A DNA stretch of 24,650 bases from Clostridiales bacterium (GTDB lineage Bacteria; Bacillota; Clostridia; Lachnospirales; Lachnospiraceae). Where the stretch lies: assembly GCA_019416265.1 (NCBI GenBank), contig DXXQ01000210.1, positions 1 through 24,650 on the forward strand, in the 5' to 3' direction. Below are positions 13,928-21,826 of this stretch, piece by piece (positions within the stretch are counted from its first letter, which is position 1; every line of letters begins with the position of its first letter). Both the position numbers and the translations under genes were made by a program. The notes beneath the pieces are model-generated. The model saw nothing but the letters and a program-made list of their open reading frames with translations, searched no databases and was not told the origin of the DNA.

Positions 13928-15232
13928 ATGAAAAAAGTAATAACCTACGGTACCTTCGATCTGTTCCATCGGGGGCATTATAATATTATAAAAAGGGCTA
14001 AAGCCCTTGGCGATTACCTGATCGTCGGCGTTACAAGCGAGAGCTACGATATTGAAAGAGGCAAACTCAATGTGCGCGACAGCCTGATCAAGCGAATCGA
14101 AAACGTGCGGAAAACTGGTCTTGCAGATGAAATTATCATTGAGGAATACCAGGGACAGAAAATTAACGATATTATCAAATATAACATCGATCTTCTGGTG
14201 GTAGGTTCCGACTGGAGAGGAAAGTTTGACTATCTGAAAAACTACTGTGATGTCATGTATCTGGAAAGGACGAAGAACATTTCCAGTACAAAGATACGAA
14301 GCGAGGGAATTATTTTTAACATCGGAGTTGTTACAGATGATATTAATGACAACGGAATCGTATCAGAGACCAAGTTTGTAAGCGGACTTCATGTGGAGAG
14401 GGTTTATTCTGACGAACCGGATGTGGCAGAGGCCTTTTGTGATAAATACGAACTGGATTCCTGCTGGACGGACTACGATGAATTTCTTTCGGATCTTGAC
14501 ATTGTCTATATTAAATGCAGTCAGAAACGAAGAGCGGATTACATTGAAAGAGCCATTGAGCAGAATAAATATGTGATCAGCGATACGCCCATGACCCTTT
14601 CGCCGGAAAGACTGGAGAAGCTGTTTGAGAAAGCCAAGGAGCATCAGGTGGTTCTTGTGGAAAGACTGACTCTCGTTTATCTGCGGGCGTTTAACCAGCT
14701 TGTGTGGCATGTTCACAGCAATCTGGTGGGGGACATTATCAGCGTGAAATGCGCCATCTGTCAGGATGATTTCGAGGGTGGAAAGTCCTTTAATGAAACC
14801 GTGAGCCATGCCATAGGGGCGATCATCAAGCTTCTGGGCAGGGAGTGTCTGGATGTAAGTACAAATGCGGTTACAGACAGACAGGGCAGATTTGTGTATG
14901 ATGTGATTACCATGAAGTACAAAAATGCTCTTGCGACCATTGAGATCGGTTCTACCGTTGATGTGGAGGATGAGCTGGTGATCATCGGAAGCAGCGGCCG
15001 TGTGACCATTCCCAACGACTGGTGGAATACAGGATATTTCGAAGCGAAAATAGAGGGAAATGAATTCCTGAAAAGATACAGCTTCAATTTTGAAGGAAAC
15101 GGCCTTCGCTATCTCCTTCAGGAGCTTTTGATCATGATACGGGATAAGAGGACAGAATGTACGAGACTTTTCTATGATGAGTCGCTTCTTCTGTCGGAGA
15201 TTTTAAATAAGATAAATCAGAAAGGGAAATAG
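13928..15232 (+). CDS. TagD-type cytidylyltransferase fused to a degenerate Gfo/Idh/MocA oxidoreductase domain
   Basis: The 434-residue protein is a fusion. Residues 1-127 are a glycerol-3-phosphate-cytidylyltransferase-like domain of full length, with GTFDLFHRGHYNIIKRAK (HxGH at 14-17), VVGSDWRGKFDYLK and the RTKNISSTKI motif (114-123), so nucleotide transfer from CTP should be intact. Residues 128-434 have the layout of a Gfo/Idh/MocA dehydrogenase: a Rossmann-like start IGVVTDDINDNG, a D(I)VYIKCSQKRRADYIERAI segment and a beta-rich C-terminal domain. However, the GxGxxG loop is absent and the usual catalytic EKP is DTP (219-221), so the Lys is missing. The second half is therefore probably not a normal NAD(P) dehydrogenase and may bind substrate or a partner. 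It is the first gene of the operon; AGGGG precedes the ATG, and the next ATG follows its stop directly. Confidence 0.9.
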   Translation: MKKVITYGTFDLFHRGHYNIIKRAKALGDYLIVGVTSESYDIERGKLNVRDSLIKRIENVRKTGLADEIIIEEYQGQKINDIIKYNIDLLVVGSDWRGKFDYLKNYCDVMYLERTKNISSTKIRSEGIIFNIGVVTDDINDNGIVSETKFVSGLHVERVYSDEPDVAEAFCDKYELDSCWTDYDEFLSDLDIVYIKCSQKRRADYIERAIEQNKYVISDTPMTLSPERLEKLFEKAKEHQVVLVERLTLVYLRAFNQLVWHVHSNLVGDIISVKCAICQDDFEGGKSFNETVSHAIGAIIKLLGRECLDVSTNAVTDRQGRFVYDVITMKYKNALATIEIGSTVDVEDELVIIGSSGRVTIPNDWWNTGYFEAKIEGNEFLKRYSFNFEGNGLRYLLQELLIMIRDKRTECTRLFYDESLLLSEILNKINQKGK

Positions 15233-16861
15233 ATGACGGAGAAACAGGAGCAGCTTCTGAAACTGTTGAATGAAATAGAAAAAGGCGGTGAGATTCCGGC
15301 GGAAGCAGACGGGATGGATTTTGGCGAATTCCGTAAGGATTTTCTGGCATCTGTTGACACAGGAAGAGTCCGCCGGATGCTGTCCCTTGAAGAAAAGAAC
15401 AGCCGTCTTTACGGGAAAAAGGAACAGGCTCTTCTGAGACAGGGAAAAGAAATCAAGGGCCGCGTTGTGGCTGCTGATCTGAAAGCCCGTGTGGAGGAAG
15501 GCGGACACAGTCTGAAAGAAATGACTGAGAACAAAATGTTCCGGGAACTGAACTCCCTTTTTGAGGACTATTACCGTGTTCAGCTGAGCGCAGATTTCAT
15601 AGGCAGTGAAGAAGAGCCCGAGACGGAGAATTTTGTTCATCCTGTACTCATCGAGCTGGATAATGAGACGTTTTTTGCGGCAGTTATGACCCTTTTTTAT
15701 ACAGAGAGATTTCGGAGCGCAGACCGCATACTGGAAATTTGTGAGGAAAAGGGGCTGGCAGATCCGGAAATGAAAGCAATAAAAAGCGACCTGGAACGTT
15801 TCAGGAAAGCAGTGGAGCATTATGAGAAGCGGGAACTGCAGGAAGCGGAGGAGATATTCGGGGATCTGCCGGAAAAATATCCGGAGAATCCGGGCTTTTT
15901 GAAATTTCAATGCCGTTTTGTTATGGAACGTTCCCGGCAGAATCCAAGAGAGGCGGAACGCTTCATAAACGGCTGCCTGAAGCTTTTTCCGGAGGACGGA
16001 TACTTTATAAAGTATAAGGCGGATCTTCTGTGGATGAAGGGGAGCTGCAGAAATGCGCTGGAGCTCTATGCACAGGCGAAGGGAAGAACGTCTGACCCGC
16101 TTCCCCTGATGGAGATGGATCAGCTTTTTGATACCTGCAAACAGGAGGTGCTCGATACCTGCGAGAGGCTTCTGGAGTATAAGGCGAAAGAGGAAGCCGG
16201 ACAGCTTATGGAACTCTGGAAGATCCTGATGCCCGGTGACGAGGAGGTCAGGGCCTGCCTTTGTCTTACACAGGTAGAAAGAGCCCGCACCCAGGGAGAA
16301 CTGGAAGTGGTGATCAGAGAAATCCTGGGAAAAATCGAGAGAACGATGGCGGCAGCCCCTGCCCGTAAGGAAGGGGAGGAGCCGGAGGAGAAAGAGTCTC
16401 AGCCATGGTACGAGTATTATAAAAAAGCCCTCACAAGGGCGTGGAGAAGACTGGGATATCCTCAGGAACTGGCTGCGCTTTACACAGAGGTGAAATGTGC
16501 TTCCGAGGAAAGCGAACTGGAATGGCTGGCAGAGGAAATCCGAAGCCACCGTATTAAGAAGGAGATGCGCGCAGAGGCCTGTAAGCTTGTGGGAGATGTG
16601 CGCAGGAAACAGGGAAGGACGAAAGCTGCCTTTGAGAACTATCGTGAAGCCCTGGAACTGGTGAAGCCGTCTTATGTAAAGACAGAACTTGTGAGGATCA
16701 TTCTATCTGATCTTTCCCTTGGGGAGAAAAGGGTGCGTTCCTGTGCCGGGGATTCCGACATATCATTCTTCCTTGACGGCTGGCTGGACAAGTACGGTAC
16801 ACTGGAGGACATCAGCCAAATGGCGGGCTGGCTCTGGCGTGACAGAGAAAGGGAGAAATGA
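15233..16861 (+). CDS. TPR-like helical repeat protein of unknown function
   Basis: The 542-residue cytoplasmic-looking protein has no signal peptide or membrane segment and is almost wholly helical and Glu/Lys/Arg-rich. Repeat-like units are visible, for example ERFRSADRILEICEEKG, EKRELQEAEEIFGDLPEKYP, CRNALELYAQAKG and KQGRTKAAFENYREALELVK, all resembling tetratricopeptide repeats. I recognise no catalytic motif. The start ATG abuts the stop of the fusion gene, and its end overlaps the LicD-like start by four bases (ATGA), so it is tightly coupled to both. A scaffold for the neighbouring cytidylyltransferase and LicD-like protein is a reasonable inference from this coupling, but nothing in the sequence proves it. 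Confidence 0.75.
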   Translation: MTEKQEQLLKLLNEIEKGGEIPAEADGMDFGEFRKDFLASVDTGRVRRMLSLEEKNSRLYGKKEQALLRQGKEIKGRVVAADLKARVEEGGHSLKEMTENKMFRELNSLFEDYYRVQLSADFIGSEEEPETENFVHPVLIELDNETFFAAVMTLFYTERFRSADRILEICEEKGLADPEMKAIKSDLERFRKAVEHYEKRELQEAEEIFGDLPEKYPENPGFLKFQCRFVMERSRQNPREAERFINGCLKLFPEDGYFIKYKADLLWMKGSCRNALELYAQAKGRTSDPLPLMEMDQLFDTCKQEVLDTCERLLEYKAKEEAGQLMELWKILMPGDEEVRACLCLTQVERARTQGELEVVIREILGKIERTMAAAPARKEGEEPEEKESQPWYEYYKKALTRAWRRLGYPQELAALYTEVKCASEESELEWLAEEIRSHRIKKEMRAEACKLVGDVRRKQGRTKAAFENYREALELVKPSYVKTELVRIILSDLSLGEKRVRSCAGDSDISFFLDGWLDKYGTLEDISQMAGWLWRDREREK

Positions 16862-18024
16862 GTTTGTTAAAAAAAGAACAACAGGTGATCCTGTCTCTCC
16901 TGAAGGAGATAGACAGGATCTGCCGGAAAGAAAAAATAGATTATTATCTGTCTCCGCGTCTTACCCTGTGCGCAGTGACAGGACAGCCCTTTCCCTCTGA
17001 TCCCATGGCAGGGGAAGTCCTTATGAAAGTAGGGGAAATGGAACGTTTCCGTCAGGCTGCGGAGGACAGGATCTCAACAGGAAGGGCGCTGGAATCCATG
17101 AAGAGCCACAAATGGTTTCCGGGATTTTATCTGCGCTACGAAGATACAAGTACCCTGTGTTTTCATATGGATGCAGGCCGAGACTATGAGATTCCGGCGC
17201 TTGGAATCAATGTTCTTCCCTTAAGGACAGAGGTCACGCCCGGGAATTTAAGGAGACAGAATGCCAGGGAAGAAAAGGGATGGCTGCAGCTTTGCGGGAA
17301 GGTGTCCGGGGAAAAGGATTTCAGGGATCTCTCCGCAGAAATGGCTGTGACCATGCGCTGCGCAGGGGGACAGGAGAGGCTTGGGAATAAGCTTTACGAT
17401 GAGTTCTGCCGCAGACAGCAGAATCCGGATGCAGATGCCTATTTTCTGAAGCAGGGAAAGATGACGACAGTTTTTCCCGCAAAAATTTTTCGGAAAACAG
17501 AAAAGGTGGAACTGGAGGGAGAGGAATTTCCCGTTCCCCACGATATCAGAGGGTATCTTCGCATCTTTTACGGGGACGATTATCTGAATCGGAAAGAACC
17601 TGTTTATGTGGAGCCTCCGCAGATGATCGTGAGCGCGTACATGAGCTGGGAAAAATTCAGCAGAGAAAATGAAGGGCTTGAGCAGATGACTGCTGCGCGG
17701 CTTCGCAGGCAGAAGCGTCTGGAAAAGGACAGAAAAAGAGGAAAATATCTGGACGAGTGCTGGGATTACGCTCTTTTCTGCCAGGAAAGGATCCGGCTTG
17801 GAGCCTATTATAAAAAGAAAAAGGATTATATCCTGAATTTATATAAAGATGAAGACTATCTCACTCTGGAGCAGGTCTTTAAACCGTATTCAAAAATGAT
17901 GCTGAAAAGTCTCCTGAAGGAAGAAGTATTTCTGGAGGATGAGGAGATTTTTGATATTTATATGGATGTTCTGGAGAAGACGGGAAAGGCGGCACAGAAG
18001 AGTCAGATTCGGGAACTTATCTGA
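16858..18024 (+). CDS. LicD-family protein with a degenerate active site
   Basis: The 388-residue protein aligns by eye with LicD-type phosphotransferases, which transfer phosphocholine or similar groups from CDP donors to glycans. The N-terminal helix LLKEIDRICRKEKIDYYLSP matches the LicD start, VLPLRTE (119-125) corresponds to the conserved IDIFPLD strand, and FPAKIFRKTEKVELEGEEF with VPHDIRGYLRIFYGDDYL (206-243) is the classic LicD C-terminal signature. The nucleotidyltransferase motif, usually [21 protein letters not shown], reads SPRLTLCAV...FPSDPMAGEV at 32-54, so the acidic metal-binding cluster is lost. About 140 extra residues follow, rich in Lys and Arg. It is probably a pseudoenzyme or has a changed mechanism. 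It overlaps the TPR-like gene by four bases. Confidence 0.8.
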   Translation: MSLLKKEQQVILSLLKEIDRICRKEKIDYYLSPRLTLCAVTGQPFPSDPMAGEVLMKVGEMERFRQAAEDRISTGRALESMKSHKWFPGFYLRYEDTSTLCFHMDAGRDYEIPALGINVLPLRTEVTPGNLRRQNAREEKGWLQLCGKVSGEKDFRDLSAEMAVTMRCAGGQERLGNKLYDEFCRRQQNPDADAYFLKQGKMTTVFPAKIFRKTEKVELEGEEFPVPHDIRGYLRIFYGDDYLNRKEPVYVEPPQMIVSAYMSWEKFSRENEGLEQMTAARLRRQKRLEKDRKRGKYLDECWDYALFCQERIRLGAYYKKKKDYILNLYKDEDYLTLEQVFKPYSKMMLKSLLKEEVFLEDEEIFDIYMDVLEKTGKAAQKSQIRELI

Positions 18025-18048
18025 AATACCGTAAGAATGGAGGAGATT

Positions 18049-19806
18049 ATGAAGCTTTCAGATTATATTGTTGCATTTTTAGAAAAAAAAGGGATTTATG
18101 ATTTCTTTGGCTATCAGGGAACTATGATCGCCCATTTGGTAGATTCCATCGAAAAAAATCCCAATACAAACAATCATTCCAGCTACAATGAGCAGGGAGC
18201 GGCCTTTGCTGCCTGCGGCTATGCCCAGGCAAAGGAAGACTGTGCCTGCGCTTACGCTACCAGCGGCCCGGGAGCTGTAAACCTGCTTTCCGGTGTTGCA
18301 AATGCCTATTACGATTCTCTGCCTGTGATCTTTCTCACAGGACAGTTAAATACTTATGAATATTCCGGGATTGAAGGATTGCGTCAGCAGGGATTTCAGG
18401 AGACAAACATTGTTTCCATGGTGGATTCCATTACCAAATATGCAGTGCAGATCCGTGAGCCTGAGGATATTGTAAAAGAACTGAACAAGGCATATCATAT
18501 TGCCACAACAGGAAGAAAAGGCCCTGTGCTCATTGATCTGCCGATGAATATACAGAGAAGTGAGGTTGAGCATCCGGTTTATGATATGGATGTGAAAGAA
18601 ATGGGTCTGGAAGAGTTCAGGACAGATGAGGAAGAAGCGGAGAAAGCTATGGAAGCTGTCACAGAAGCTCTGCGTAAGGCGAAACGTCCTGTGATTATGC
18701 TGGGACACGGGGTAGACAGCCCGAGAAGCCAGTCCATGCTGATCGATTTTGCAGAAAGACTGCAGATTCCTGTTATTACCAGTGTTCTGGCGAAATCGGT
18801 CCTGCCTTATGACAATCCGGTAAATTTCGGATGTATTGGCGGAGCGTACGGCCATCGTTACGCAAACATGATCGCAAATATCAAAAGCGACCTTCTTCTT
18901 TGCTTTGGGATTTCCCTCTGCACAAGACAGATTGGAACGAAGGTTCATGAGTTTGCGAAAAATGCAGAGATTATCCGTATTGATATAGATAAATACAATC
19001 TTCAGAGAGACATTCACGAAAACGGTGCAGGGGAGCAGAAGTTCTGTACAGATACGGCTTCTGTGATCGAAGGGCTTGCGAAAAAAGCTTTTGTGGAGCA
19101 GCCAAGACCCAGTGAATGGATGGTTGTGTGCAATGAGATTAAATCCAATCTTCAGGCAGTGGACGAGAGTACGCCGGAACGGTATCCAAACCGTATGATC
19201 GCAGACTTAAGCGGGATTCTTTCAGATACCTCTGCGATTGCAGTGGATGTTGGACAGCATATGGTCTGGAGCTATCAGTCCTTTAAGAATCGTAAAGGCC
19301 AGAAGCTTCTTTTCTCCGGCGGTCACGGAGCTATGGGATATGCGCTTCCGGCAGCCATCGGCGCTTATTATGCTACCGGAAAGCCTGTAGCCTGCATCTG
19401 CGGAGACGGAGCGTTCCAGATGAACATTCAGGAGCTGCAGTGGGTAAAGCGAGAGGCTGTTCCTGTAAAGATGATCGTTATGAATAACGGTGCGCTGGGG
19501 ATGATCCGCCATTTGCAGAGAGACTATTTCGACTGTCTTTTCGCAGGAACCTCCGACGGCTGCGGCTTCTCCTCCTGCGAATTTGCAAAGGTTGCCCAGG
19601 CATATGGGATCCGTTCAAAAAAAATGTGGTGCAATGAGGTTGCGGAAAAAGCTCCGGAATTCCTTAAGGAAGAGGGAGCAGGGCTTCTGGAGATAATGCT
19701 GGAGCACGGAACGTTCGCATATCCCAAGACCTGTCTGGGAGAACCCATCCACAATCAGCAGCCGTATGCGCCGAAAGAAATTTACGACAGACTTGTGGCG
19801 CTGTAG
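18049..19806 (+). CDS. Thiamine-pyrophosphate-dependent enzyme, acetolactate-synthase-like
   Basis: The 585-residue protein has the three-domain layout of the acetolactate synthase/benzoylformate decarboxylase superfamily. The cofactor-activating Glu48 is present (SYNEQGAAFAACGYAQA), TSGPGAVNLLSGVANAYYDS follows, and the TPP/Mg motif begins GDGAFQMN at 452 and ends at NN 479-480. The ATG at 18049 is chosen because GGAGGA lies 5 bases upstream; an ATG at 18037 would place this sequence inside the gene. There are no ilv genes nearby. With a cytidylyltransferase, a LicD-like protein and an SDR, a dedicated role in making a small polyol or branched sugar for a glycan is more likely than valine synthesis. 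YerE, which adds an acetyl unit to a CDP-sugar, is a known precedent. Confidence 0.87.
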   Translation: MKLSDYIVAFLEKKGIYDFFGYQGTMIAHLVDSIEKNPNTNNHSSYNEQGAAFAACGYAQAKEDCACAYATSGPGAVNLLSGVANAYYDSLPVIFLTGQLNTYEYSGIEGLRQQGFQETNIVSMVDSITKYAVQIREPEDIVKELNKAYHIATTGRKGPVLIDLPMNIQRSEVEHPVYDMDVKEMGLEEFRTDEEEAEKAMEAVTEALRKAKRPVIMLGHGVDSPRSQSMLIDFAERLQIPVITSVLAKSVLPYDNPVNFGCIGGAYGHRYANMIANIKSDLLLCFGISLCTRQIGTKVHEFAKNAEIIRIDIDKYNLQRDIHENGAGEQKFCTDTASVIEGLAKKAFVEQPRPSEWMVVCNEIKSNLQAVDESTPERYPNRMIADLSGILSDTSAIAVDVGQHMVWSYQSFKNRKGQKLLFSGGHGAMGYALPAAIGAYYATGKPVACICGDGAFQMNIQELQWVKREAVPVKMIVMNNGALGMIRHLQRDYFDCLFAGTSDGCGFSSCEFAKVAQAYGIRSKKMWCNEVAEKAPEFLKEEGAGLLEIMLEHGTFAYPKTCLGEPIHNQQPYAPKEIYDRLVAL

Positions 19807-19817
19807 GAGGGAGTCAG

Positions 19818-20555
19818 ATGAGCAGAGTAACAGTGGTAACAGGCGGTACTTCCGGAATTGGCAGGGGTATCGTGGGAAAAATCCTTGCAAATTCCGCAGA
19901 AGGCGACAGAATCTTTGTGAACTACGGCCACAATGAACAGAGGGCAAAGGAGTTTCTTGAGAGCCTTGCGTCGGAAGACAGGGCAAAGGTGTGTCTTCTC
20001 AGAGCGGATATGTCTTCCTATGAGGAGATGCAGAAATTTGTCCGCGAGGTGATCGAAAAAGCCGGACATGTAGACTGGCTGGTGAGCAATGTGGGAATCA
20101 GTACCTACGCGAAATATGAAGACTATACCTTTGAAGAGTGGACAAAGATCGTAAATACCAATCTTTCCATTCCTGTATTTATGATCAAAGAGCTTCGCCC
20201 TTATATGACGGAAGGGGGAAAAGTTCTCTTTATGGGATCCTATGCAGGAAGACAGGCCTATTCTTCGTCTCTTGTGTATGGGGTGACCAAGGCGGCGATT
20301 CACTTCCTGACCAAGTCTCTTGTGAAGGAGTTTGAGCCCAAGGGGATTACGGTAAATGCCATTGCGCCGGGATTCATTGAGACTTCCTGGCATGAGAACC
20401 GTACGCAGGAAAGCTATGACAGGATTAATAAGAAGATTGCCCTTCACAGATTCGGAGAGGTTGAAGATGTGGCAGATCTGGCGTACTGTATTTTGACCAA
20501 CGGATATATGAATGGAAGTATTGTGGACATTCATGGAGGATATGATTATTTTTAG
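19818..20555 (+). CDS. Short-chain dehydrogenase/reductase
   Basis: The 245-residue classical SDR has the cofactor motif TGGTSGIGRG (8-17), the NAG-type motif changed to SNVG (90-93), and the catalytic Ser141, Tyr154 and Lys158 (MGSYAG, VYGVTKAA), followed by ITVNAIAPGFIET. The C-terminus MNGSIVDIHGGYDYF is family-typical. It resembles 3-oxoacyl-ACP reductases, but its place 11 bases after the TPP enzyme suggests it reduces that enzyme's keto product, NAD(P)H-dependent. The residue after the TGxxxGIG loop that would show NADP preference is not decisive. The ATG has AGGAGGGAG upstream. It is probably the fifth step-encoding gene of the operon. Confidence 0.9.
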   Translation: MSRVTVVTGGTSGIGRGIVGKILANSAEGDRIFVNYGHNEQRAKEFLESLASEDRAKVCLLRADMSSYEEMQKFVREVIEKAGHVDWLVSNVGISTYAKYEDYTFEEWTKIVNTNLSIPVFMIKELRPYMTEGGKVLFMGSYAGRQAYSSSLVYGVTKAAIHFLTKSLVKEFEPKGITVNAIAPGFIETSWHENRTQESYDRINKKIALHRFGEVEDVADLAYCILTNGYMNGSIVDIHGGYDYF

Positions 20556-20582
20556 GCAGAAGAGGATGCCGAAGGAGGAACT

Positions 20583-21464
20583 ATGATATACGAAATTGAA
20601 AATCAGTATTTAAGAGTGCAGATTTCTTCCAAAGGAGGGGAATTTCAGTCGATCAGGGATAAAAGCGGCAGAGAATATCTCTGGCAGGGAGACGAGGCTA
20701 CCTGGACAGACAGAGGTCCGAATCTTTTTCCCTATATCGGAAGAATGACGAATAAGTCCTACACCTATAAGGGCAAAACCTATTCCATGGATATTCACGG
20801 ATTTCTGATGTATTCAGAAATGGATCTGGTAGAGCATACGGCAAGCAGACTGATCCTGAAGCTTGAGAGCAGTGAAGCCACCAGAGCACAGTATCCTTTT
20901 GAGTTCAAGCTGGAAATCTGCTGGGAATTAAAGGGAGAAACCCTGGAGCTGACCTACTGCGTGGATAACTGCGATGACAAGACGATGTATTTCGGAATTG
21001 GCGGACATCCGGGCTTTAATATTCCGGTGGAAGAGGGCCTTGCCTTTGAGGATTATTGGATTGATTTCGGGGAGAATGCCGCTCCGAGAATGGAGCTTCT
21101 CTCTGACGACTGCTTCATGCTGGGCAGAGATCGGGAGCTTCCTTTAAGAGATAACAGATATCTGGATCTGCGCCATGAGCTTTTTGACAACGACGCCCTG
21201 GTGCTTAATTCTATGCCGAAACAGGTGACCATTGCAAGTCCAAAAGGCAGAAAAGCCATTGTGGTAGAATTCCCGAAGATGGATTATCTGGGAATCTGGC
21301 ACTGGCCGAAAACAGAGGTTCCCTATGTCTGCATTGAGCCGTGGAGTTCCCTTCCCTCCAGCAAAGATATTGTAGAGGATCTGGAGACACAGAAAAATCT
21401 GATTTCCCTGGAAGAAGGAAGACATTACGAGAACAGATGGAGTATTACCATCACGGATAAATAA
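20583..21464 (+). CDS. Aldose 1-epimerase family protein (LacX type)
   Basis: The 293-residue beta-sandwich protein belongs to the aldose epimerase superfamily, LacX-like branch. Putative catalytic residues are His72 (DIHGF), His142 (GIGGHPGFNIP) and Glu252 (CIEPWSS). It would interconvert alpha and beta anomers of a free sugar or bind a sugar phosphate. It lies 27 bases after the SDR with AAGGAGG before the ATG and is the last gene of the operon, suggesting that a cyclic sugar is among the pathway compounds. Specificity cannot be predicted; LacX proteins themselves are poorly characterised. Length is normal and no signal peptide is present. Confidence 0.9.
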   Translation: MIYEIENQYLRVQISSKGGEFQSIRDKSGREYLWQGDEATWTDRGPNLFPYIGRMTNKSYTYKGKTYSMDIHGFLMYSEMDLVEHTASRLILKLESSEATRAQYPFEFKLEICWELKGETLELTYCVDNCDDKTMYFGIGGHPGFNIPVEEGLAFEDYWIDFGENAAPRMELLSDDCFMLGRDRELPLRDNRYLDLRHELFDNDALVLNSMPKQVTIASPKGRKAIVVEFPKMDYLGIWHWPKTEVPYVCIEPWSSLPSSKDIVEDLETQKNLISLEEGRHYENRWSITITDK

Positions 21465-21482
21465 GGGAAACCCTTGTTATTT
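21459..21482 (+). terminator. Weak terminator-like hairpin at the operon end
   Basis: AAGGG-AAA-CCCTT directly follows and overlaps the epimerase stop codon and can be extended with a bulge (AAATAAGGG against CCCTTGTTATTT). The stem is short and AT-rich, so termination may be partial. No stronger hairpin separates the operon from the rpmG promoter. Confidence 0.3.
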
Positions 21483-21528
21483 AAGGAAATAATAAGGAAA
21501 AAACCCTGTATATTTGAGGAAAAAAGGC

Positions 21529-21557
21529 TTGACTACATGGGTTGCCTGTGATAAAAT
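21529..21557 (+). promoter_or_regulatory. Promoter of the rpmG-secE-nusG-rplK-rplA operon
   Basis: TTGACT (21529-21534) and TAAAAT (21552-21557) are 17 bases apart, with TG one base before the -10. The start would be near 21564, leaving a leader of about 105 bases before rpmG. Confidence 0.8.
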
Positions 21558-21578
21558 TTACTGGCGACATGGAAGTTA

Positions 21579-21639
21579 GGTCTTTTTTTTATGCCGAAAA
21601 ATGATAACGGATATGTCATTCTTCGGGGAACTGAAGACC
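21579..21639 (+). promoter_or_regulatory. Folded leader RNA upstream of rpmG
   Basis: Three nested pairings are visible: GGTCTT (21579-21584) with AAGACC (21634-21639), CCGAA (21594-21598) with TTCGG (21622-21626), and AATGA (21600-21604) with TCATT (21616-21620). They form one long hairpin in the leader. No T tract follows, so it is not a terminator; an autoregulatory or stability role is possible. I do not recognise a named ribosomal leader. Confidence 0.5.
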
Positions 21640-21669
21640 ATGCAAATGAAAACACTGGAGGTGGAAGTT

Positions 21670-21819
21670 GTGCGCGTTAAGATTACATTAGCATGTACTG
21701 AGTGCAAGCAGCGTAACTACAATATGACAAAGGAGAAAAAGAACCATCCTGAGAGACTGGAAACTTCTAAATATTGTAAGTTCTGCCGCAAACACACTCT
21801 GCATAAGGAAACAAAATAA
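21670..21819 (+). CDS. rpmG: 50S ribosomal protein L33 (zinc-binding form)
   Basis: The 49-residue protein starts at GTG 21670 (GGAGG 8 bases upstream) and reads MRVKITLACTECKQRNYNMT, the standard L33 start. Two CxxC pairs are intact (Cys9/Cys12 and Cys36/Cys39), so this is the zinc-binding form. An upstream in-frame extension would be 23 residues longer but lies in the folded leader. rpmG followed by secE and nusG is the usual Firmicutes order. Confidence 0.97.
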   Translation: MRVKITLACTECKQRNYNMTKEKKNHPERLETSKYCKFCRKHTLHKETK

Positions 21820-21826
21820 TCCACAG

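Noticed and set aside
15203..16549. Very long open frame on the minus strand opposite the TPR-like gene
   Set aside because: The translation is Leu/Phe/His/Arg-rich, has no family motif and mirrors the Glu/Lys-rich plus-strand gene, which has good start signals and operon spacing.
18037..18048. Upstream ATG for the TPP enzyme gene
   Set aside because: It would place the GGAGGA ribosome binding site inside the coding region; the ATG at 18049 has this site at the right distance.
18049..19806. Phosphonopyruvate decarboxylase linking this operon with phnW-phnX
   Set aside because: The protein has the full three-domain length of acetolactate synthases (585 residues), not the shorter Ppd form, and no PEP mutase gene is in the window.
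21591..21680. 29-codon frame starting at the ATG at 21591 upstream of rpmG
   Set aside because: It has no ribosome binding site, lies in the folded leader and runs into rpmG in another frame.
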